A stretch of DNA of 29,611 nt from NCBI GenBank assembly GCA_934561485.1, contig CAKTGS010000017.1, positions 1 to 29,611 of the forward strand, written 5' to 3'. The notes below the pieces were generated by a model. That model did no database searches and was not told the origin of the DNA. It saw nothing but the letters and a program-made list of their open reading frames with translations. This DNA comes from an uncultured Faecalibacterium sp. (GTDB lineage Bacteria > Bacillota > Clostridia > Oscillospirales > Ruminococcaceae). Below, piece by piece: positions 5,918-13,532 of the stretch (positions are counted from its first letter, which is position 1; each line of letters begins with the position of its first letter). A program made the position numbers and the translations under genes.

Positions 5918-8419
5918 TTAAGTTTTGGTACAGAACAGCGCCGCCAGCTGGGCACGCTTGGTGCGGGCATCGCCGCCAATGTCCAGTTTGGCGTACAGCT
6001 GGTTCACATACTGCTTCACCGTGCCCTCCGACAGAAACAGCTTTTCTGCAATTTCGCGGTTGGTGCAGCGGGCAGCGATCAGCCGGGCAAGTTCCAGCTC
6101 CCGGTCGTTAAGCCGTGCCGCTGCGGCGGGGCGGCTTTGCTTTTGCCGCACACGGGCACACTGGGCCTCATAAGCACGGCCCAGCGGCAGGATCTTCTGC
6201 ACAAAGGGGGCCAGCCCACCCCACGGCCCGGCTTCCAGCAGGGCGGCAAGGCTGCGGTAGTTTTCCACAAAGGGCATAACAAAGCCGTCCGTCTGTGCAA
6301 ACTGCAGCGCCTGGCGCAGCCACTCCCCTGCCTGCTCGTTCTGGCCGAACTGTGCCGCTGCGGCTGCCATCTGGATGCGCACATGCAGCCCCACCAGGCC
6401 GTAGTGCATCTTCTTGCACACCGCCAGCAGTGCTTCGCCCCGGGCCAGCACCTTGACGGCTTCGCCCTGCGCCAGCCACACCTGCTGCTCGATCATCTCC
6501 ATCATGGGCTGACAGAGGGTAAAGTAGCGCACCGAAGCCAGCTGGTGCTCCCGGAACACTTCCGGAATCTCCTCCGTCTGCCCCAGCAAGGCCCCGTAAT
6601 AGGCCTGCACGCTTTCCAGCAGGTGCACCAGCACAATATCGTGCCGCTGCAGCAGCGCCGCACGCCGGGCCTTGAAGTCGCAGGGAGGTTGCAGCGGTAC
6701 GCACAGCGACAGCCGCAGGGCCAGATAATCGCAGCAGAGGTCCATATTTTCCTGCCCGGCTGCCGCCACCCTGGCCCGGGCGCGTTCCAGCATCAGCCCG
6801 GTGCGCTCAAAATTACCCTGCATGAATGCCGCTTCGGCGTCCATTACCAGCTCGGCCCCCTGCCCGTGCCCGTTGGTCAGCTTATAATAATGCGGCATAC
6901 ATTCGTACATGTCCGCCAGCTCTTCGGCCAGCTCACCCGGGGCGCGGTAGTACATCAGCAGCACCGAGGGGGAGCCAAAGGTCCAGCTGCCCTCATTGCG
7001 CAGGGTGACTGCCGTGCGGGACATCTGCCGGCTTGCACTTTGGTGCAGGCGGCTCATGGCGCGGATGTCGTTGTACATCAGAAAACTCTGGATCAGGTCG
7101 CACTCGCCCAGCAGGTTGCCGCGCTCCTCCGGGGTCATGGCCGGATTTTCCTGCACGGCAGCTTCCAGCAGAGCCTTCAGCCCCAGCATTTTGGGGATCA
7201 GCTGCCAGGTAAACATCCGGCGCATCAACACCAAAATGGCCAGCGGATGCCGCTTGAGGGCCTCCACCGGGCACCTGTCCAGCCGCTTGAGCAGATCTTC
7301 CGGGCTGAGTCCGGACAGCAGGATGCCTGCATCCAGCTCCACCACCTGCAGGGCTGCATCGTGGTCTCCGCAGGCTTCGTAGGATGTCAGGGCATAAGTG
7401 TACTGGCGCTTTTTTTCATACCAGCGGCCATAGCGCTCAAAATAAAGCTTCTGCTTTGCCTGGGGCATCTGGGCAAACAGCCGCTGCGCACATTCCTTCA
7501 TCATGTGGTGGAAGCGGTAGCTCTGCCCGTCTGACAGGCGGGTGACAAAAGCGTTCTGCTCGGTCAGCTCCCGCAGCAGCGTTTCCGTATCCGGCATTCC
7601 GGCCACGGCCTGCGCCATTTCCACCGTAAACTCATCGGCCAGGCCCATCACTGCCAGAAACTCCCGCTTCTGCTCCGGGAGCGGCTCCAGCATGGCCGCT
7701 GTGAACATGGCGTAAATGTCGCCGCCCTCGTTCAACAGGGTGCCGTGCTCCGCAAAGGCGTGCAGGTTCAGGTAAATGGCCGAGAACCATCCCTCGCAGG
7801 AGCGCAGCAGGCTTTCGGTCTGTGCATCCGACAGTTCCACGCCGCAACGGTGCGCATAGGCCAGCAGTTCTTCCCGGTTCAGGCGCAGCTGGTTGGCTCC
7901 GATGCGGTGCAGCCGGTGCCCCAGCCGCACGATCTCGCCCTTGGGCAGAAACGTGTTCCGGCTTGCCACGATCAGGTGCGCATTGGCGGGCAGACGGTTG
8001 GCCAGTGCGCAGAGAAAGCCCGCCGCCTGCTCGTCCTGCAGCAGGTGGAAGTCGTCCAGAAAAATATCATAAACGGTGCTGCCCTGCAGGGCGGTGCACA
8101 GCTCATCCAGCAGCAGCGCAGCACCGTTGGCGTCCACCGGGCAGTCGTAGCCATCCAGCGCGGTCAGGCCCGCCGCCGCAAAAGCTTTCTGCACACTTTT
8201 CCAGAAAATAGACCGGTTTGCAGAATAGATGCTCACCCGCACCACCACCGCATGATCCGTGCGGCTGTGCTCGGCCAAAAACCAGTTGACCGCCGTGGTT
8301 TTGCCGTACCCCATGGGAGCCACCACTGCCGTCAGGGCGCTTGCTGCAATGCGGTGCAAGCCTTGCTGCACCCGCTCGGAGATGTAAATGGTGTTCAGAT
8401 CCGCCTTTCGTCTGGACAT
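5918..8419 (-). CDS. LuxR-family transcriptional regulator, MalT-like (LAL type)
   Basis: An 833-residue STAND-type regulator. Near residues 34-42 is the P-loop APMGYGKTT, and a Walker-B-like FLDDFHLL follows around residue 115-122. Next comes an NB-ARC/winged region, then a long helical repeat (TPR-like) middle (about 330-760). The C-terminal LuxR helix-turn-helix reads LNDRELELARLIA...TNREIAEKLFLSEGTVKQYVNQLYAKL. It is expected to switch on ATP and ligand binding. The ATG at 8419 (MSRRKADLNTIYIS) is preferred over the longer frame to 8530; AGAGGAA lies just upstream and a weak extended -10 (TGTGATAAAAT, about 8452-8459) sits before it. Nearest downstream gene is the amidohydrolase; a regulatory link is possible but unproven. 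Confidence 0.88.
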   Translation of the reverse strand: MSRRKADLNTIYISERVQQGLHRIAASALTAVVAPMGYGKTTAVNWFLAEHSRTDHAVVVRVSIYSANRSIFWKSVQKAFAAAGLTALDGYDCPVDANGAALLLDELCTALQGSTVYDIFLDDFHLLQDEQAAGFLCALANRLPANAHLIVASRNTFLPKGEIVRLGHRLHRIGANQLRLNREELLAYAHRCGVELSDAQTESLLRSCEGWFSAIYLNLHAFAEHGTLLNEGGDIYAMFTAAMLEPLPEQKREFLAVMGLADEFTVEMAQAVAGMPDTETLLRELTEQNAFVTRLSDGQSYRFHHMMKECAQRLFAQMPQAKQKLYFERYGRWYEKKRQYTYALTSYEACGDHDAALQVVELDAGILLSGLSPEDLLKRLDRCPVEALKRHPLAILVLMRRMFTWQLIPKMLGLKALLEAAVQENPAMTPEERGNLLGECDLIQSFLMYNDIRAMSRLHQSASRQMSRTAVTLRNEGSWTFGSPSVLLMYYRAPGELAEELADMYECMPHYYKLTNGHGQGAELVMDAEAAFMQGNFERTGLMLERARARVAAAGQENMDLCCDYLALRLSLCVPLQPPCDFKARRAALLQRHDIVLVHLLESVQAYYGALLGQTEEIPEVFREHQLASVRYFTLCQPMMEMIEQQVWLAQGEAVKVLARGEALLAVCKKMHYGLVGLHVRIQMAAAAAQFGQNEQAGEWLRQALQFAQTDGFVMPFVENYRSLAALLEAGPWGGLAPFVQKILPLGRAYEAQCARVRQKQSRPAAAARLNDRELELARLIAARCTNREIAEKLFLSEGTVKQYVNQLYAKLDIGGDARTKRAQLAALFCTKT

Positions 8420-8515
8420 TCCATGTTCCTCTTTTCTCTTGTAGTGACCCCATTTTATCACATTTTTCCGGGCAAAAAAAGTGCCAAGTCCACGCCTTTG
8501 CCAAAACAGCCAAAC

Positions 8516-8546
8516 AAAAAGACACCTCACAATTCCGTGCAGTGCC
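8516..8546 (-). terminator. Intrinsic terminator upstream of the LuxR gene
   Basis: GGCACTGCAC pairs imperfectly with GTGAGGTGTC (8 Watson-Crick or wobble pairs of 10, one mismatch), six-base loop, then T5 on the minus strand. It separates the remnant gene cluster upstream from the regulator gene. Confidence 0.55.
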
Positions 8547-8573
8547 TTTTGTTCTCATGGAATTGCAGTGCAG

Positions 8574-8776
8574 CTATCCATCCCACTGAAACTGCTTCAG
8601 CTCCACATGTGCTGCGTCTTTCAGGGCAACGCCCCCGCCTTGCAAAAACAGTGTCTGTTCGTTCCAGCCCGGTGCCAGCCGCCCGGCATGGTTGACCACC
8701 CGGTGGCAGCGAAACGGCCCATCGTATTCCGCACGAGCCAGCATCCGCGCCACGAGCCGCGCATTTTTCGGCCGTT
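8574..8776 (-). pseudogene. C-terminal fragment of an MGMT-type DNA alkyltransferase
   Basis: The frame starting near 8776 reads RPKNARLVARMLARA, then GPFRCHRVVNHAGRLA and ends VELKQFQWDG. This matches the C-terminal third of O6-alkylguanine-DNA alkyltransferases and alkyltransferase-like proteins: a 'P.NAR.V' helix, the active-site (P)CHRVV loop and a final '(V)DL..F.W'. The catalytic Cys is present but the N-terminal two thirds are missing. The fragment is joined directly to a truncated DUF4143 gene around 8771-8776, in a different frame. A non-functional scar is the simplest reading. Confidence 0.7.
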
Positions 8777-9571
8777 CATGGCACCGCATTCCAGAACCTC
8801 TGCACTGCTCCACTTGGTCAGATAGCAGACCAATCCGGTATCATAAAAATAGAGTTTCGGGGTTTTTACCAGCCGCTTCAGCAAATTGTCGGAATAAGGG
8901 TGCAGATAGAAGATGATACCCAGCGTTTCCAGAATGTGCAGCCAATCTTTTGCCTGCTTCTGATTGATGTCCGCATCCTGCGCAATTTCGGAAACATTCA
9001 GCATTTGTGAACAGCGGGCAGCAACCGCAGTCATAAAACGCAGAAACTTCAGCACATCAACGGCATCGGAGAGTTCTTTTACATCGCGCTCAATATAAGT
9101 GGAAAGGTAACTGCTGTAAAAAATCCGGCTGTTGGTATTTTTTCCGCTTGCGATAGCGGGCATGGAGCCTTTGTAGATTCGTTCAAAGATTCCTTTGGTA
9201 TCTGCGGGCAAAGCTTTTTCCCCTCGTTTCAGCAGCGCAACCAGATCCACACGGAAGGGTTCGGTTTCCGCACCGTTTATTTCTGACTGCGAAAGAGAAG
9301 TCATTGACAGCACTGCAGCACGCCCGGCAAGTGATTCCTGTACCCCGCACATCAGCTTGAACACCTGCGAACCGGTCAGCCAAAATGCTCCCGGTTCGTG
9401 GTGCGTGTCTGCATAGACCTTGATATAGGTAAACAGTTCCGGCGCATACTGCACCTCCTCAATCAGAACCGGCGGCTTATGCAGCTGCAAAAACAACTCC
9501 GGATCATTTTTTGCAAGGGCCCGCTCGTTCAAATCGTCCAGTGAAACATATCCACGGGAAGTTCCTTCCAT
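8771..9571 (-). pseudogene. DUF4143/AAA ATPase, truncated at both ends
   Basis: The readable part (about 265 residues) starts at GYVSLDDLNERALAKNDPELFL and contains PVLIEEVQYAPELF (Walker B/sensor region), AFWLTGSQVFKLM and the DUF4143 domain with YLSTYIERDVKEL and FYDTGLVCYLTKWSSAEVL. That is the order of the family of single-gene P-loop ATPases (usual length about 400). The N-terminal Walker A ('GARQVGKT') region is absent, and the C-terminal nuclease-like part stops at AMNG where the MGMT fragment begins. An open frame of 328 residues does exist (8621-9607), but both its ends are read from foreign fragments in the wrong frame, so a functional ATPase is unlikely. Confidence 0.75.
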
Positions 9572-9728
9572 TTTTGAAAACACGGCGGTGTTCCAAGTTG
9601 ATTTCAAGACCGGGGCAATTCAAAGTTTCCGGCATGGTTCGTTTCATTTCGATCCACTCAAAAATCGTTTGCTCCTGTGGCGGGCAGTGGTCTTTTGTGA
9701 TACGAACAATTCCTTCAATCTTTTGCAT
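9567..9728 (-). pseudogene. OmpR-type DNA-binding domain fragment
   Basis: A short frame from the ATG at 9728. Its second half, CPGLEINLEHRRVFKNG, matches the first beta strands of OmpR/PhoB winged-helix domains ('L.I.L..R.V..NG'). The recognition helices are missing because the DUF4143 fragment begins here. The first 30 residues (MQKIEGIVRITKDHCPPQEQ) I do not recognise; they may be yet another fragment. Third piece of the fused-scrap cluster. Confidence 0.45.
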
Positions 9729-9739
9729 ACGATCAAAAT

Positions 9740-10131
9740 TCAGTCCTCATGATTTTCATTGTCACTTCCGACATTTCTGAAATTCAGAGCAGCAATCAGA
9801 CAGCCAAATGCGCCCGACCAGATCCGTCCGGGCAAAAGCATAAATCCAACGAACAGCAGCACTATGTAGCCGAAACCACAAAACAAGGCAATCATGACTG
9901 GCCCTCCCTGTTTGATGGGCATACGCAGCACGGCATAATGGGGAGGGCGCAATGTCCTTATTGACGAGCAGCCGGACGATTTCATTGGTGGTAAGTCCGC
10001 TTGTGTCAAAATTTGGTTCAAAGAAATTTGCGCCATTCAGCGCCATTCAGAATGTACCCCTGCACGGCCTCGTATTCTTCTGCCGTCATCAGCTCTTTGG
10101 CAATCGGGAACGGGCGATTTGCAAAGCCCAT
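9740..10131 (-). pseudogene. Unrecognised small membrane protein gene broken by a 10-bp tandem duplication
   Basis: Reading from the ATG at 10131 (MGFANRPFPIAKELMTAEEY) the frame stops soon after ILNGAEWRKFL. If one copy of the tandem 10-mer at 10031-10050 is removed, the frame continues as ILNGANFFEPNFDTSGLTTN and on through EIVRLLVNKDI. A second shift near 9950 is then needed to reach MIALFCGFGYIVLLFVGFML, a clear membrane segment, and a second hydrophobic run ending NVGSDNENHED. So the ancestor was probably a protein of about 120 residues with a soluble N-terminal part and two membrane helices. I do not recognise the family. Confidence 0.5.
10031..10050. repeat. Perfect 10-bp tandem duplication (frameshifting)
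   Basis: The 10-mer CGCCATTCAG occurs twice head to tail. Ten is not a multiple of three, so it shifts the frame of the small gene on the minus strand; deleting one unit restores the frame. Confidence 0.9.
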
Positions 10132-10301
10132 ATCGCTTTTGCAAATGGTTCTTTCGGATAAAGGCAAAAAGGATAGTGGTCTGCAAAATGCAAAACAGCG
10201 CACCCCATTTCTATGGACTGCACTGCGTCTGAGCGTCTGGCGTCTTGCCTGATTCAATTACTCTGTTGTGGAATTATGCGTGCATACTCTTCCTGAATCC
10301 T

Positions 10302-11048
10302 TCAATCCGCTGCGCCTGCCAATTTCAAGAATTTCTTGTCCGACTGGATGCTCTGGGTTAGGAACCGACCATTCTGGAACAATGCGTATGTTGTAACGGG
10401 TGCAGGCACATTCTGAGCCGTCTCTTTGTCAGTGATATGAACTGCTTTGAGCGGAATGTTGTGTTCCTGCGCAGTTTCCTGCACTTTGGGCACCCAATAA
10501 TAGGTGTAGGGGCACTGGTCGGTATAATAAAGGACAAAGCCGTTTTCCACCACCTTGGGGTGCTTGGCACAGTCCTTGAATTTTGGCGGCTGGGCATTCT
10601 CTGCAAGGGGCAGGTACATGAGATTGATCCCGCAGTCGGAGATGTCCGAAACCTTGAAGCCCTTATAGGTCAAAAACTTGGGGTCAGCGAGAAACTCCCG
10701 TTTGCGCCCCTCTGCACACAGGATACAAACGCCGTTTTTGCCCTGCTCCTTGGCATCCCGAAGGCATTTTTCCAGCAGCTCACTGGAATAGCCGTGCCCT
10801 TTCAGGGAGCCTGAGACCCACAGACAGTTGATGTAAAGCCAGCCTGCCGCATCAATGGGCACCCATGCGTTTTCTGCTGGGATGTACTCGATAAAGCATT
10901 TGCCGCGCTCTGCACTGCGGTAGAAAACCAGCCCCTCCGCAAAGCGCTGCTTGAGCCATTCTTTCTTGGCAAGGCTCTGTTTGCCGGACATGGCACAACA
11001 GATGTGCTCCTTGTCGATGTTTTCTTTTGTGATTCGGATATACTCCAT
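10302..11048 (-). CDS. GNAT-family N-acetyltransferase with YoaP C-terminal domain
   Basis: A 248-residue protein. The N-terminal half (residues 1-145) is a GNAT fold: AGWLYINCLWVSGSLKGHGY carries beta strand 4 and the acetyl-CoA pyrophosphate loop (here SLKGHGY), and the start MEYIRITKENIDKEHICCAM is typical of the YoaP group. The C-terminal part (about 155-248), with FVLYYTDQCPYTYYWVPKV, fits the thioredoxin-like YoaP domain; the CPY motif sits where a redox Cys would be. It has a strong AGGAGG site before the ATG at 11048. It sits in the accessory zone; the acetyl acceptor is unknown. Confidence 0.8.
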   Translation of the reverse strand: MEYIRITKENIDKEHICCAMSGKQSLAKKEWLKQRFAEGLVFYRSAERGKCFIEYIPAENAWVPIDAAGWLYINCLWVSGSLKGHGYSSELLEKCLRDAKEQGKNGVCILCAEGRKREFLADPKFLTYKGFKVSDISDCGINLMYLPLAENAQPPKFKDCAKHPKVVENGFVLYYTDQCPYTYYWVPKVQETAQEHNIPLKAVHITDKETAQNVPAPVTTYALFQNGRFLTQSIQSDKKFLKLAGAAD

Positions 11049-11068
11049 CGAAGCGTCCTCCTATATTC

Positions 11069-11242
11069 TTATGCCTTTTCCGGCACAGTTTCTTCCAGTT
11101 TTCCATCCATGAAGCGGATCACGCAGGTATACCTGCACTTGGGGCAGAACAGCGGAAAATCTTCCAGTACCGTATGCTCCCGGATCATAGTGCGTGTTTT
11201 GCTGCCACACTTCGGGCAGCGTATCCAATCCGTTTTATCCAT
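11069..11242 (-). CDS. Cysteine-rich KTR family protein (57 residues)
   Basis: A small zinc-ribbon-like protein too short for routine calling. It reads WIRCPKCGSKTRTMIRE near the N-terminus and LFCPKCRYTC at residues 31-40, giving two CPxC knuckles and the KTR signature. AAGGAGG lies upstream of the ATG at 11242. Such proteins are common passengers of Firmicute conjugative elements. Its start lies eight bases inside the preceding short frame, so the two are translationally coupled. Confidence 0.75.
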   Translation of the reverse strand: MDKTDWIRCPKCGSKTRTMIREHTVLEDFPLFCPKCRYTCVIRFMDGKLEETVPEKA

Positions 11243-11354
11243 TGTTCGTACCCTCCTTCTGGATCTCCTCCACCCAGGGTTCTTTGGGGTCGTGGCACCG
11301 CAGCAAAACTTCTTCTGCTCGCTCTGGAGCGATCTGTTCCACCGATACTTTCAT
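11235..11354 (-). pseudogene. Short frame, possible N-terminal remnant of a LytTR-type regulator
   Basis: A 39-residue frame beginning MKVSVEQIAPERAEEVLLRC and ending shortly after EPWVEEIQKEG. The start is reminiscent of small LytTR DNA-binding proteins in clostridia, but the DNA-binding domain is missing. AGGAGTGAGG precedes the ATG at 11354. It runs into the KTR gene with an eight-base overlap. It may now only serve as a leader that couples translation to the KTR gene. Confidence 0.4.
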
Positions 11355-11452
11355 GTCCTCACTCCTATTACATTCCGTTACTCCTTTTCTTCATGCAGTT
11401 CCGCTCCATACCGACAAATCAGCGACCGGACATGATTGTTCCCTCCTATTGT

Positions 11453-11884
11453 TTACAAGCGGGATTGCTCGTAGCGTTCTTTTCCCCACCAATTGGGCAT
11501 TAAATCTTTCAGCGTCACGATTTCTCTTGTTTCATAGTTCACCATAATCTCCATGTTTTCGTTTTCTTCATTCAGCTGGTATAAAAATTCACGGCAAGCG
11601 CCGCAGGGCATTCCACTGCCGCCTCCGGACGGCGCTTCGTCCCGAAAGGCGATCAGCCGCCTTATCTTTGTTTGACCGCTGTTTACATACATATTTAGTG
11701 CAGCCACACGTTCAGCACACAGGTTCATCACGCCACTGCAGGCTTCAATACAAAAGCCTGTGTAGATGGTTCCGTCTGCGCTTTCCAATGCACATACCAC
11801 ATGATGTGCATAGACAAACGGCGTCACATCCTCCGGGTGATATTCTTTTTTTGCTTGTGTGTAGAGTTTTTCCCATATATCCAT
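11453..11884 (-). CDS. Cytidine deaminase-like protein
   Basis: A 143-residue zinc-dependent deaminase of the cytidine deaminase fold. The catalytic signatures are NLCAERVAALNM (C/HxE, with Glu as proton shuttle) and PCGACREFLYQL (PCxxC, zinc ligands). The zinc site is therefore three Cys, as in tetrameric CDA. It lacks the usual 'SP(Y/F)S.F.VGAA' start; instead it has TPFVYAHHVVCALESADGTI, so it belongs to a divergent branch also seen near blasticidin-deaminase-like genes. The ATG at 11884 is chosen because GGAGG lies eight bases upstream; the ATG at 11890 would be too close. Substrate (cytidine or a nucleoside antibiotic) is not decidable here. Confidence 0.75.
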   Translation of the reverse strand: MDIWEKLYTQAKKEYHPEDVTPFVYAHHVVCALESADGTIYTGFCIEACSGVMNLCAERVAALNMYVNSGQTKIRRLIAFRDEAPSGGGSGMPCGACREFLYQLNEENENMEIMVNYETREIVTLKDLMPNWWGKERYEQSRL

Positions 11885-12032
11885 AATCATTGCCTCCGTA
11901 CTACTGGTTTCTAATGTCTCACAGGCGGTCTGAACCTTTTCACCGTTGATGGAAAGCGCTGCCAATTTATCATCACACCGATTTCCTGTAGAGAATATAA
12001 CACAGAACGCCCGGATGTTCCATGATGGGTGC

Positions 12033-12068
12033 GGTAAGTTGTAAAAATCAGGGGGTAAGTTGCAAAAA
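12033..12068. repeat. Two 15-bp direct repeats, 21 bases apart
   Basis: GGTAAGTTGTAAAAA at 12033-12047 and GGTAAGTTGCAAAAA at 12054-12068, one mismatch. Role unknown; the second copy abuts the terminator of the RNHCP gene. Confidence 0.7.
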
Positions 12069-12105
12069 GCCGCTGTGTCGCAGAGCACTTCTCCGACACA
12101 GCGGC
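12064..12105 (-). terminator. Intrinsic terminator of the RNHCP gene
   Basis: A perfect 12-bp stem, GCCGCTGTGTCG with CGACACAGCGGC, 13-base loop, then T5 on the minus strand, 21 bases after the RNHCP stop. Confidence 0.9.
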
Positions 12106-12126
12106 CGCTTCATGTTTGGCTGCGGC

Positions 12127-12552
12127 TTACCGCATCCGTCCATCGCCGCCCATCAGGGCGGTCATTTCCTCAATATAGTCCAGCGGGAACGGCGGGGAGC
12201 ACAGCGGCTTCATGGCAATGCTCATGAGCTTCATGGGGTTGTCGTCTGCCGCCACCCGGTTGGAGCTGAGCTTTCCGCAGCGTTTGCAGCGGTGGATGAT
12301 GGCCCACTCGCCGCCCTTGCGTACCCAGACCGCCACCGGCTCCATGATGCCGCCGCAGTCGGAGGCACGGTCGCCGGGTTCTTCGTCCACATGAAGGCTG
12401 GACAGGCAGTTGGGGCAATGGTTGCGGTGGTCGCTCCCGGCATTTTGCGGGGTGCAGACCCGTCCGCAGACTTTGCAGGTAAAGGTGTCGTTGCAGGCGT
12501 GGGTCTTATAGTAACCTTTTTCAAAGGTTTTGCGTTTGTTTTCACGATTCAT
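12127..12552 (-). CDS. RNHCP domain protein (zinc-ribbon)
   Basis: A 141-residue protein with the signature RNHCPNCLSSLHVD (residues about 43-56) that names the family. The CKVCGR knuckle sits before it and HRCKRCGKLSSNR after it, giving three CxxC-type metal-binding sites. Also present is the conserved block DRASDCGGIMEPVAVWV. The molecular function of the family is not established; nucleic-acid binding is a guess from the ribbons. AGGAGG (12566-12561) is eight bases before the ATG at 12552. A leader with competing base pairings lies upstream (12561-12652), so translation may be regulated. Same strand as tetR, with no clear promoter between them. Confidence 0.85.
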   Translation of the reverse strand: MNRENKRKTFEKGYYKTHACNDTFTCKVCGRVCTPQNAGSDHRNHCPNCLSSLHVDEEPGDRASDCGGIMEPVAVWVRKGGEWAIIHRCKRCGKLSSNRVAADDNPMKLMSIAMKPLCSPPFPLDYIEEMTALMGGDGRMR

Positions 12553-12560
12553 GGTATCGT

Positions 12561-12652
12561 CCTCCTGAAGAGTTGTGTCTGTTCGTCCTCGGGAGGCGTG
12601 GCTTGTGGTATTTGCTAGACCTCCCGGTCAGCCCACAAGTCCCAGTGCAAAT
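12561..12652 (-). promoter_or_regulatory. RNHCP leader with mutually exclusive pairings (possible translational switch)
   Basis: Minus-strand pairings: ATTTGC (12652-12647) with GCAAAT (12615-12610); CTTGTGG (12639-12633) with CCACAAG (12608-12602), which crosses the first; a GACC-GGGA-GGTC hairpin (12629-12618). CCTCCC (12596-12591) can pair either with GGGAGG (12625-12620) or with the ribosome site GGAGG (12565-12561). The two states would hide or expose the RNHCP start. No terminator is present, so any control would be at translation. Confidence 0.45.
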
Positions 12653-12666
12653 GTTGTATGTTTCAA
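12628..12666 (-). CDS. Possible 12-residue leader peptide before RNHCP
   Basis: TTG start at 12666 with AAAGGAG six bases upstream (12679-12673), peptide MKHTTFALGLVG, stop TGA at 12630-12628. Translation would cover the ATTTGC and CTTGTGG arms of the leader structure. A TTG start and small size make it uncertain. Confidence 0.35.
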   Translation of the reverse strand: MKHTTFALGLVG

Positions 12667-12733
12667 AAAGCTCTCCTTTGATTTTAGCAATTATGGCGTT
12701 TTTCTTTCTTCAATATAAAATTCAAAAATTCCT

Positions 12734-13363
12734 TTATTTTTCACCTCCCTCGATGTTAAAGGTACGGAAGAACAGCTTTACATGGGCATCCAGCTTTGCA
12801 AGGCTTTCGGCTTCCCGTTCCGGCTGACGGTCGCAGACGCTGAGCAGGACGATGATGGGTGAAACATACATCCACGCCAGCGTATCCGGATCTTCGTTCC
12901 GCAGTTCGCCGTTTGCAACCAGCCCACGGAAGATGCCCGCGTGATAAGAGATCATCCAATCCACATAGCGTTTGGAAAGCAGCTCGGCAAATTTGGGGGA
13001 ACGGAACTGCTCCAGCGTCATCATCCGGCGGAACTGGCTGATGGTTTTATCGTGCAGGGAATAAAGAAAAATTTGCCGGACTTTCTCTACCAACAATTCT
13101 TCCGAGATGTGAGAGAACACCGGAATATCCTTTTGGGAATCCTGTACATGGACTGAGATCTCAGCGGTGTCTTTTTGGTAATGCGCCGAAGTTGTTTCCA
13201 AAATCGCATCAAAAATGGCCTGTTTACTGGGAAAATGATTGTAAAGCGATGGAGCCTTGATGCCGACCGCTTTTGCAATTTCGCCCACACTGACCGCATC
13301 ATACCCTTTGGTCGAAAACAGTTCCAGAGACTTTTCCAGAATGCGCTGCTTGGTGTCTTCCAT
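12734..13363 (-). CDS. TetR/AcrR family transcriptional regulator
   Basis: A 209-residue repressor. The N-terminal helix-turn-helix (residues 5-50) reads TKQRILEKSLELFSTKGYDA, then VSVGEIAKAVGIKAPSLYNH and FPSKQAIFDAI, a textbook TetR domain with the 'K..LY.HF..K' recognition helix. The C-terminal ligand-binding part is all-helical and unassigned. It begins at the ATG 13363. The promoter at 13402-13430 and an inverted repeat at 13382-13399 right behind the -10 box indicate autorepression. The damaged membrane-flavodoxin gene on the other strand is a plausible former partner, since such pairs are common in Firmicutes; that is inference. Confidence 0.88.
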   Translation of the reverse strand: MEDTKQRILEKSLELFSTKGYDAVSVGEIAKAVGIKAPSLYNHFPSKQAIFDAILETTSAHYQKDTAEISVHVQDSQKDIPVFSHISEELLVEKVRQIFLYSLHDKTISQFRRMMTLEQFRSPKFAELLSKRYVDWMISYHAGIFRGLVANGELRNEDPDTLAWMYVSPIIVLLSVCDRQPEREAESLAKLDAHVKLFFRTFNIEGGEK

Positions 13364-13381
13364 TTTCCTTTGCCCTTCGCT

Positions 13382-13399
13382 AACTAATATTCGTTAGTT
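13382..13399. promoter_or_regulatory. TetR operator (inverted repeat)
   Basis: AACTAA and TTAGTT around a six-base centre (AACTAATATTCGTTAGTT). It lies immediately downstream of the tetR -10 box, where bound repressor would block initiation. Confidence 0.75.
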
Positions 13400-13401
13400 C
13401 T

Positions 13402-13430
13402 ACTATAATCAAAAAAGTTTCCATTGTCAA
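13402..13430 (-). promoter_or_regulatory. Sigma-A promoter of the tetR gene
   Basis: -35 TTGACA (13425-13430), 17-nt spacer, -10 TATAGT (13402-13407) on the minus strand. Confidence 0.88.
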
Positions 13431-13532
13431 GAGGTTTTTAAGACAACGAAAACAAAATTGTACCCGCAGTCTGGCGGCGTCTAGGATCGCTTCAACACGC
13501 TCCACCGGCTGGCATCCCCAGTTATGTTCAGC

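Noticed and set aside
8621..9607. Single intact 328-residue ATPase gene
   Set aside because: Both ends are out-of-frame readings of other gene fragments, and the Walker A part is missing.
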